Assembly: GCA_000697335.1 (NCBI GenBank)
Contig: JNEM01013239.1
Span: 1-16,456 of the forward strand
Origin: Conidiobolus incongruus B7586
Taxonomy: Eukaryota; Entomophthoromycota; Entomophthoromycetes; Entomophthorales; Conidiobolaceae
Length of the DNA stretch: 16,456 nucleotides
Direction of reading: 5' to 3'
In this document: one piece after another, positions 8,967 through 16,456 of the stretch
Numbering within the stretch: the first letter of the stretch is position 1
Layout: the number at the start of each line of letters is the position of its first letter
Notes under the pieces: model-generated
What the model saw: only the letters and a program-made list of their open reading frames with translations
Database searches by the model: none
Told to the model about the DNA's origin: nothing
Program-made: the position numbers and the translations under genes

Positions 8967-9982
8967 TTAAAACCTAGTGTATCTACTTTTAACTTTTCTA
9001 ACTTCTTTAAGTTTGTAGGGTATAGAATCAACTAACTTTTTATATTAAAAAAAGTTAATCTTGTTCTATACTTCTTAAATATATTCTTAAAATTAATTTA
9101 AATTTTTTACTAGGGGGAAAGCTTTAATAACTTTTTTTAACTAATCCCAAAGATATTTAATTAGATTAAAGTTAAAAGATTAAAGAAGTTACTTTATAAC
9201 TATTATCTTGTTATTTTTAAGCTATTTAGTAATAGAAGTTATAGTATAGCAAAAGGTATTATCTTACTAGAAAATAATATCAAATTTATTTAACCTATGT
9301 TATTCAATAGTTTTTTTAATTCATTGTTTAAAATATTTTAGTATATTTTAGTATTAATTCCCTTATTAACTTTACAAAGATATTTTATACCTAAAAACAA
9401 CATACATCCTTAAATAATAATTAACCTACTATTATACTTTTAGGTAAAATTAATATGATGGTTATAAAGTAATTCTACATCTTTTCTAAAATATCTAACT
9501 TTTTTATTAAATCTACTAAAGTATATTTTTGTTTCATTAGATTAAATAACTTTACTCTAATTAGTTTTAATTTAACATTAGTAGCAATATTTAAACTCTT
9601 ATCTAGTTTTATAGTAGGATTTCTTTAGTTAAGGGTGTTTTTTCTTAAAGTGTAAGTGGTATCTATGTTAATGTAAAGTATATATAATAGTATCAGTGTT
9701 AATTAATATTCTTATATAGTTTTATAGTTCCTGTTATATTTCTACAATAGTACTATACTTGCTTGTATTAACTAACCTACAAATATATTTCTCATCATGT
9801 TTATTTATAATCTTAACACACTTAAGTTTAAGTTTAAATGTTTTTTTATTGTTATTCTTAATAACTTTAGCTATAATAAATTAACTAACACTAGTAATTC
9901 TAATAATATCACAAGTTAATTTACCTTCTTTATAAAGTTAATTAATATATAAGTAGATTTTTTTAAAGAGGGATTTAGGTAT
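8967..9982 (-). pseudogene. Tc1 transposase pseudogene, DD34E
   Basis: Readable over nearly its full length, about 338 codons from a presumed former start at 9982 (now ATA) to a stop at 8967-8969. Order: helix-turn-helix DNA-binding half at the N-terminus (LYKEGKLTCDI, then KVIKNNN), a paired second half, then the DDE catalytic domain. First catalytic motif: SNETK, where the Asp codon is now Asn (9536-9538). Second: Asp in DN at 9261-9263, preceded by two stops where the family has QQ. Third: IEHLWD has become IKYLWD, with Lys for the catalytic Glu at 9156-9158. Thirty-four residues separate the last two, the Tc1 spacing. About two dozen stops replace Trp, Gln or Arg codons, and Pro codons read Leu or Phe, so nearly all damage is C to T or G to A. 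One base is also missing in an A run near 9311-9317. Not functional. Confidence 0.92.
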
Positions 9983-10272
9983 AATAATACTAATAAAAAA
10001 AATTTAGTATATCTGTAAAATATTATATAAAATAATAACACAGAGAGAAAAAAAATATGGTTATATATTATTAAATATATCCTTTTATCTCAAAAACCTA
10101 TAAATATATAACTTACTTAAGTTAAATATTAAGGGTTAATATTTTTACTAATAGTTTACTATATATATCTAAATATATTTATTTATTATTAAATAATATA
10201 CCTTGATTATATATTATAGTTTTAAGTAATCTAATATATATAATTATTTTAGTTATTAATTAAAATATATAT

Positions 10273-10308
10273 ATTTTTGATTTTATAATTTACTTTTGTA
10301 GGTTAGTG
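10273..10308. repeat. Right terminal inverted repeat of the Tc1 element
   Basis: Reverse complement matches 8738-8773 at 30 of 36 positions. It ends ggttagtg, directly followed by the duplicated TA at 10309-10310. Since the transposase reads on the minus strand, this is the 5' end of the element. Confidence 0.9.
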
Positions 10309-10474
10309 TATAAATTTTAATATATTAGTAACTTACCCTAATTCAAAGCTTAATTAAACTTTATTTATACTTGTATACTATAACTATGTTATATTACTAT
10401 ATTCTATATTATACTACTTTTATATTAAGTTTTCCTTTATACTATATTAGTTTAACTACTTTTATATTTATATA

Positions 10475-13400
10475 GTAATAGTAAAAAAACTATTAAAAAC
10501 CTATTAGAAATTAATAACTATCTATATTAAATTTATTTATTGCTATTTTAAATTTTATCTATAATTTATTTTATTCAAATTTAACATTATATACTATAAT
10601 ACCACTAAAAAAAATACCCTTATATTAATTTAAAAATGATAATAGCTTAATTACTAAGTGAATCTAAGACTTTAACTTTTAAAAACTTATTACCCTTTAA
10701 AAAGCTTATATTAAATAATTTTTAATTGAAAAAAACATGTCTTAAAGAGTTTAAATCTAATAAACCAGCTACTTTACTATAGTTAATATATTAAACTATC
10801 TCTTTAATATCTTTAAAAATAAATTAATTATTTATGATAGTTTTAAAAACCTCTACAAGCTTAAAAACTACCTTAAAAATATAAAAAATTATCTTAATTT
10901 AATTTTTAATGAAGATTTAAAGAATATCTTTAAATTAACCATTTCTTTAGAAAAATCTATGTATACTTAATAGTTAACTTATTATAAACTTAATCCTAAA
11001 GAATTTTTAAGAGGATAACTTATTACAAAAATATAAACTTTTAAATAATTGGAAAAAGCTTTTAAAGAAAGGTATTACTTAAAAAATCAAGTTTAATTAA
11101 CAAGAGAAAAGTTTTCCTAACTTAAATAAAAAACTTCTATAAGATAATTAATTGAGAAATTTAATCAGATATGTTTAAATATATTAAATATCACTGAAGA
11201 AAAATAAATCCACAAATTATTATAATGTTTTAATTTTTAAGTGAAGCTTTAATTAGTTAATACAAAACACTTTGATAATATGTTTTTTTCTAATATTTAT
11301 GATACAACAATTATAATTAATAATATTTTTTACTCTATAACTAAATCTTTTTATCTTAAAAATTAATCTGTTAAAACTTACTCTAGTTTACTTAAATTTT
11401 AAATAATAGATATTTCTGCTTTAAAGCTCTATAAGAAAACTTTTAGTAAAGAAGTTAAAGCTTATTTAAAAATAAATAAAAGTTATTATTATTGTTGAAG
11501 GACCTAAGTTAACTATAGAGCTAACAAATACCTTTTAAAAAAAACATCTGTTTAATTTTTAATAATCTTAACCTATCAACTATAAATTAAACTTGAATAA
11601 AATTAATATAACTTTAAAATTACCCCTTTTATAATTAATTAGCAAGTTTTAATCTAATCCACAAAAATTCTAATAGATTAATGATTCCATAAATTAAACT
11701 ATATATATTAATGAAATCTAATTGATTAAACCACTAAAAACTAAAAATATTCTAGTAACTAATTTACCTTGTAATTCTTTACCTTTAACTATTACTTTAT
11801 TATTTATATTAATTAATTCTTTTATAGATAAACTTGTTAGTGTTTTAATTGATTCTAGTTGCTTTAATTATATTCTCTCTTCTTTTATTATTATAAAGTT
11901 ATTTTTACTTACCTAAAAAAATAACTTGATAATTAAATATATTAACAACTTAATAGAATAAGCATCTAGTATTATATTTAGATATTTATCATTATTTTTT
12001 AACTACTCCCAAAATATTAAATTCTTAGTTGGTAATATTAGTTATAATTTTATACTAGGTTAAAATTAGTTTAAATATTATAGTTTTATATCTATAAATA
12101 TTTCCCTAAAAGGTTACAAATTTATTTTTTTATATTCTAAAAGAAATTAATAGAATTAATCTTAAAAAATCTACATTACCCTATTATAAAACCATTAAAT
12201 ACTATACCTAATATTAACTCTATAATTATAGCAAATAATTTTATTATTATAAGCAAAAATCAATATAAAAAGCTAATTAAAAACCTTAATAATTTATAAA
12301 GATATGTATTTCTTTATTATTTATCTATTAACACTTCATTTGATAATTTCAATGAAGTTATATTTAATAGCCACTTATTATATAATATAGTAAGTTAATT
12401 TGCTAATGTTTTTAAATTTATAGATAGATTACCTCTTAAATATAATATTCAATATAAAATTAAACTATTCCTTAATATACAATTATATTTAAAGTTTACT
12501 TACCATTTATCTCTTGAATAATATTAAACTTTAAAAGAAGAAATCTAAAACTTACTTAAAAATAGGTATATTAAACCTTTTTCTTTACTATAAGGATTTT
12601 TAATTCTCTTTATAAAAAAGATTAATTGTAGTTAGAGACTATACATTAACAACTATATTTTAAACTTTAAGACTGTTAAAGATAAAACTTTATTACTAAA
12701 CCTATATGATATTAGGGATATACTACTTAAATCAACTATATTCACTAAATTAGATGTTAGGAATAGATATTATAATATTAAAGTTAAAGAAAATTCTATC
12801 CCTTTAACTATTTTTAAGACTCTTTCAAATTACTATAAATTTACAGTTATAAACTTTAAATTATATAATACCCTTATAATTTTCACCTGATTTATTAATT
12901 CCCTTTTCAACTGTATTTTTAATAACTTTATTATTACTTATCTTAATAATATCCTAATCTATTTAAAAAGTAAACAAAAATATATTTAATATATTAATTA
13001 GGTTTTACAAATTATTCAAGAATATAAATTACCTTTAAAACTATTAAAATACATCTTTAGTACCTTTTGTATCTTTCTTTATGGTTATATTGTTTTCTTT
13101 TAAGGAATTAGTATTGATTTAACTAAACTTAAAAGTGTTAAAGCTTTTATTATATCTACAAACAAAAATCAGCTTATGTTTGTATTTAAATTATTAAATT
13201 ACTTTATATTTTTCATTGATTCTTTTAATAAACTTGTTACTCCTCTTATTAATCTTTTGAGGAAAAACTCTTTTTTTAAATAAACCCCACTATACACTTT
13301 TTATATAAATACTTTAATTTTCTATATTACCAATGTTTTTACTTTATTTATCTTTAATCTAAAACTATCTACCATTATTTTTACTAACTTTAGTTTTTTA

Positions 13401-15376
13401 TAATTAGTAGATAATTAACTTAGTTTGTATTTAATTTATATTTTACCTTTTAATTATAAGATAAAATAATAAATAAAGAAGAATAAGTTAAGTTTAACCT
13501 TACAAATATTACCTTAAAACTAATAATATTCTAGTTAAGAAAAATAAAACTAGTTGAATTAAATTACCTAGTCTATAAATAAAAACTCTTTGCTTTAGTA
13601 GAAATAATCAAAAATCATTTATATTTCTTGTTTTGCAATTTTTTCCTAACACTTACAGATTATAAATTACTCATTTATTTATATACTTAGAAATATTTAT
13701 TAAGAAAATAAGTTAAATAGATTAAAACTATCTAAGCTTACTATTTCTTTATTTAATATCTTTTAGGTTAATAGAATTATGTTGTAGATACCTTATTAAA
13801 AAATCTTTCATATCTATCTTTTTTTTTAATTATAAAAACCTAGTAAATATTAACTTATTATTATTAATAAAAGAAATAAAGAATTTATGAAACTATTTTA
13901 AAAAACACTATTAAGTAATGATTTCTTTATTTTAGTTAAAGAAGAACTCTCTAAACTATTAGAAAACTAATTAAAATATGTCAAAAGATTTAAAATTATC
14001 AATAACCTACTATATTATAATAATTATCTATTTATTCCTAATATTCCCAAGATTTAACAAATAATATTTGATGAATGCTATAACTTACCTATTAAAAACA
14101 TCAAAACTAATTAAAAATTGCTGAGAGAATTAAACTAAAATACAACTAACTTCCCCTAGTTAAATTAATTTAGAAGTACACTAATACCTGTGATATATGC
14201 TAAAAAATTAAATATAATATTTATTTAAAATATGGTAAACTTATTCCTCTATAAGTTTCTAATAAAACTTAACAACAAATTTAATTTAATTTCATATAAA
14301 TCCCTAAATCAATAAATGGTTAAGATAACTTACTAATTATAATTGATTTATTTTTTAAATATGTTTTTTTTATTCCTTGTTTCAAAACTTTTATAACTAA
14401 AGATATTGTATAAATATTATTCTTTAATATCTTTATCCATTATAAAATTCTACAAACTATTATATCTAATAGAGATATACAATTCAATTCTTGATTTTAA
14501 AAGTTACTATCCTTTTCCTTTAAGATTAATTTAACTATGTTTATTACTAATCATCACTAAACTAATAAACTTGCTAAAAAAACTATTAAAACCTTGAAGA
14601 AAATGATTAGAGCTTATATTAACATTAATCAGTTAAATTAAGATATCAATGTCTACCAACTCTAATATTTATTCAATATCTTTATTAATAAATTCATAGG
14701 TTTTAACCCTTATTTCATCAATTATAATAAACATCCTAATTTAATAGTTGTTCTAAAACTTTAAATCAACTTATCTTTAGATATTATTGAATTTTAATCT
14801 AATATCAAGCATATTAAATCCCTTGTTAAATTTAATTTAGAAGAAAATTAAAGGATCATAGAATAACAATACTTAAAGCTATTTAGAAGTCCTCTTAAAT
14901 ATAAAATTAGCATGTTTGTATACTTAAAACAATCTACCCTTAAACTTATCTTACATAAATTTAATTTAAATTCAAATACTTACTATTATATTATAATCCT
15001 TATAAAATTTAATCTATTGATTTAAATTTTGAAAATATTATCTTGGAATTATCACTAACTTTAAGGATTAACTTTATCTTTTATATATCTAAAATTAAAC
15101 CATATTTTAAAGATTTTAATACTTTTCTTAATCAAATAAAAGTTTAAAAACTAGATCTAATTATTAATTATAATGGAGAAGAAGAATACTATATTAATTT
15201 TATAATTAAATCTAAATCTATTAGGAATAAGCTTTATTTTTATATAAAATAGATAGGTTATCTTATTAAAGAAGCTATATAAGAATCCCTAGAAAATATT
15301 AAGAATACCTCAACCTATTATACCTATTTGCAAAAAGCTAAAGAATATGTCTCTTCTAAAAAACCTATTATAAAAG
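10475..15376 (+). pseudogene. Internal gag-pol region of the gypsy element, fossil
   Basis: About 4.9 kb between the LTRs. Traces of gag, protease, reverse transcriptase, RNase H, integrase and a chromodomain follow one another on the plus strand in the Ty3/gypsy order. The clearest are reverse transcriptase (about 12560-13000), RNase H (about 13550-13800) and the acidic start of the chromodomain (about 15165-15200). The region is broken by dozens of disabling changes and encodes nothing usable. In 12541-12840 a hand count gives 25 CpT, 5 CpA, 4 CpC and no CpG on the given strand. Confidence 0.85.
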
Positions 15377-15774
15377 TATTAAGAGATTAGTTTTTTAGAT
15401 TCTTATATATATTTTCATATAAATCAATTAACTATAAATTATATATTAAATTTATACTTATATAGTTAAATTAATTATATAAATATCATTGTATTATTTA
15501 ATAAATTAGGTTCTTTTTTCTCTCAATTCTTATTATTTTTTATTTTTATATTACTTTTAAAATTGAGATTACTTCTTGTTAATATTATAGTATATCAACA
15601 CTACCTAATATAAATCTTAATATATTAGTGACTCACCCCAGTTTAAAGCTTAATTAAACTTTATTTACACTTGTATACTACAACTATATTATATTATTAT
15701 ATTCTACACCATATTACTTTTATATCAAGTTTTCCTCTGTATTATATTAGTTTAACTACCACTACACTTATATA
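15377..15774 (+). repeat. 3' LTR (398 bp), uninterrupted
   Basis: Aligns with both parts of the 5' LTR, including near-identical runs such as tcaattaactataaattata at its start and aaagcttaattaaactttat in its second half. It shows the empty Tc1 target (cctaa-TA-taaatc) near 15602-15615. The preceding bases end in aaaag, the likely remnant of the polypurine tract. The LTRs differ mostly by C/T and G/A. Confidence 0.88.
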
Positions 15775-15832
15775 ATTAAATTTATTTTTAATAAAGAATC
15801 TGAATTAATTTTATAATTATATTTAAATATTA
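15775..15832. other. Short spacer between gypsy and mariner elements
   Basis: About 58 AT-rich bases. The first bases (attaaattt) provide the possible right-hand copy of the gypsy target duplication. The last two bases, TA at 15831-15832, are the likely target dinucleotide of the mariner insertion. Confidence 0.4.
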
Positions 15833-16456
15833 CTCTGCATTTTTAATAATGGGAATTTTTTGCAATTAAAAATAAATAAACATTTGAATATATGATATAT
15901 AAAAATAAATATATAAAATAAATTTAATAGTTTCCTTTATTATTAATAACTTTTTGCCATACTTTTAGCAAACTTCTAACACTTAAAAAACAGTTCTTTT
16001 TATTAAGGACTGAAATTTAATGTTTCACAAACCAATTAAATTTTCCTGCAGAAATTTTCTTTCCTGCAAGCTGGTTTTTTAATTGCCTAAAGCAATTATA
16101 ATCACATAGGTTATAATCAGGGGAATATACTGGATGTGGTAGTTCTTTCCAGTTATTTTTAATTAGAAAGTTTTTTACAGCTTTAGATTTATGTATTTTA
16201 CAATTATCATGCAAAATAATAGGTCTTCTCAAATTATATTGAGAACACCAATTAGAAATACTTTTATTTAAAAAAGCAATATATAGTTTACTATTAATTG
16301 ATTTTCCTTCAGGAACTAAATAAGAATAGCATATACCATTATAATCCATTGCAATAATTAACATTCACTTATTAACAAAGTGCTTATTTAAAGGGATTTG
16401 TGGAGGGGGTTGATTTGGCTTAATCTAGCATCTTGATTTGTGTTTTGGTAAAGGAT
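15833..16456 (-). mobile_element. Mariner DNA transposon (DD34D), 3' part, cut by window end
   Basis: Contains the C-terminal two thirds or so of a mariner transposase on the minus strand, followed by about 90 bases to a probable terminal repeat starting ctctgcattttt after TA at 15831-15832. The other end lies beyond the window, so the repeat could not be checked against its partner and the left border is provisional. In 16021-16380 CpA outnumbers CpT (26 to 15), so the element lacks the RIP-like bias of its neighbours and is probably younger. Confidence 0.8.
15924..16456 (-). pseudogene. Mariner transposase pseudogene, DD34D, partial
   Basis: The frame is readable from the window edge to a stop at 15924-15926. 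The longest open part, 16017-16364, carries the catalytic core: Asp in AMDYNG (16344-16346), Asp in LHDNCKIHKS (16206-16208), then PHPVYSPDYNLCDY with the third Asp at 16101-16103. Thirty-four residues separate the second and third, so this is mariner proper (DD34D), not Tc1 (DD34E) or pogo. The tail KVWQKVINNKGNY matches the usual mariner end. Three in-frame stops break the frame: 16425-16427 (where the family has Trp), 16365-16367, and 16017-16019. All three catalytic Asp remain, which fits a recent loss of function. The N-terminal DNA-binding part lies outside the window. Mariner proper is best known from animals, so its source in a fungus is worth tracing. Confidence 0.9.

Larger units (their letters stand above)
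8738..10308 (-). mobile_element. Tc1-type DNA transposon (DD34E) inserted in the 5' LTR
   Basis: The 1571-bp element has terminal inverted repeats, 8738-8773 and 10273-10308: 30 of 36 positions match and all six differences are transitions. It is flanked by TA at 8736-8737 and 10309-10310, the target duplication of Tc1/mariner elements. The sister LTR at 15377-15774 shows the same spot with a single TA and no insert, which proves the insertion and both borders. The transposase remnant runs on the minus strand. The size is typical of Tc1. Bias against CpA is present but weaker here than in the gypsy interior (11 CpT against 9 CpA in 9241-9480), consistent with later arrival or fewer rounds of mutation. 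Confidence 0.93.
8502..10474 (+). repeat. 5' LTR, split by a Tc1 insertion
   Basis: The LTR sequence is present as 8502-8737 and 10311-10474, about 400 bases without the insertion, and aligns along its whole length with 15377-15774. The start is placed where similarity to the other LTR begins at a position consistent with an ancestral TG; the end at the last shared tata. The transposon at 8738-10308 with its TA duplication separates the parts. Confidence 0.85.
8502..15774 (+). mobile_element. Ty3/gypsy LTR retrotransposon, chromovirus type, fossil
   Basis: About 7.27 kb with a later 1.57-kb Tc1 insertion in its 5' LTR, so about 5.7 kb originally, usual for fungal gypsy elements. LTRs lie at both ends. 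The internal order is the gypsy one: gag-like region with a zinc-knuckle trace (about 10780-11520), protease (about 11790-11910), reverse transcriptase (about 12560-13000), RNase H (about 13550-13800), integrase with its zinc-binding part and core (about 14030-14700), and a chromodomain-like tail (about 15165-15290). Integrase after RNase H places it in Ty3/gypsy, not Ty1/copia; the tail suggests a chromovirus. The layout looks complete, but the coding part is ruined by dozens of breaks. CpA and TpG are strongly depleted, as in RIP. The flanks allow a 5-bp TTAAA target duplication to within one base. Age cannot be set from LTR divergence because of the biased mutation. It predates the Tc1 inside it. 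Confidence 0.88.

Noticed and set aside
11722-11916. 64-codon plus-strand ORF
   Set aside because: It lies inside the fossil gypsy element over the protease-like part and is not a separate gene.
7980-15774. Mitochondrial or plastid origin for the extremely AT-rich block
   Set aside because: Its content is explained by a gypsy element and a Tc1 transposon with matching terminal repeats; no organelle gene was seen.
16365-16427. Stops at Trp-like positions in the mariner as a sign of a changed genetic code
   Set aside because: One is TGA and the other TAG, a third stop is TAA, and the host genes need no recoding. Ordinary pseudogene decay explains them.
1-16456. CRISPR arrays, tRNA, rRNA, bacterial operons or ribosome binding sites
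   Set aside because: No spaced repeats, tRNA-like folds or rRNA segments were seen, and the spliced genes with mitochondrial presequences show a eukaryotic nuclear region.

Overview
This is a nuclear segment of a fungus-like eukaryote with a very AT-rich genome. Two nuclear genes for mitochondrial proteins are present: ribosomal protein uS7m (1430-2029, one exon) and the 51-kDa NADH-binding subunit of respiratory complex I (5285-6891, best read as four exons with introns of 54, 59 and 63 nt). The short GT-AG introns, the mitochondrial presequences and the strongly fungal NDUFV1 point to a fungus. From memory, NDUFV1 looks closer to early-diverging lineages than to Ascomycota, but that placement is inference. 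The complex I gene also means the organism respires.

Layout: 1-1429 is AT-rich DNA without a gene. The uS7m gene follows. Then come 3.2 kb without a recognisable gene, holding one island of clearly higher GC (about 2530-3000). NDUFV1 occupies 5285-6891, followed by a 3' flank with a three-stem inverted repeat (7019-7070) and a 71-codon unrecognised ORF on the minus strand (7313-7528).

From about 7980 to 15774 the DNA is transposon wreckage. A Ty3/gypsy LTR element with a chromodomain (chromovirus type) runs from about 8502 to 15774, with LTRs of about 400 and 398 bp. Its 5' LTR is split by a 1571-bp Tc1 (DD34E) transposon at 8738-10308. The undisturbed 3' LTR shows the empty target site exactly, with a TA duplication. 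Both elements are fossils. The gypsy element carries a strong both-strand bias in which CpA/TpG is depleted relative to CpT/ApG, the pattern expected from repeat-induced point mutation (RIP) or a similar process; the Tc1 is milder. I could find no CpG dinucleotide from about 7445 to the window end.

At the right edge, 15833-16456 holds the 3' part of a mariner element of the DD34D class on the minus strand. It has only a few stops and no RIP-like bias, so it is probably the youngest insertion. No CRISPR, rRNA, tRNA, operon or bacterial-style feature was seen. The most informative part of the window is the layered history of insertions and mutation, not a new gene system.
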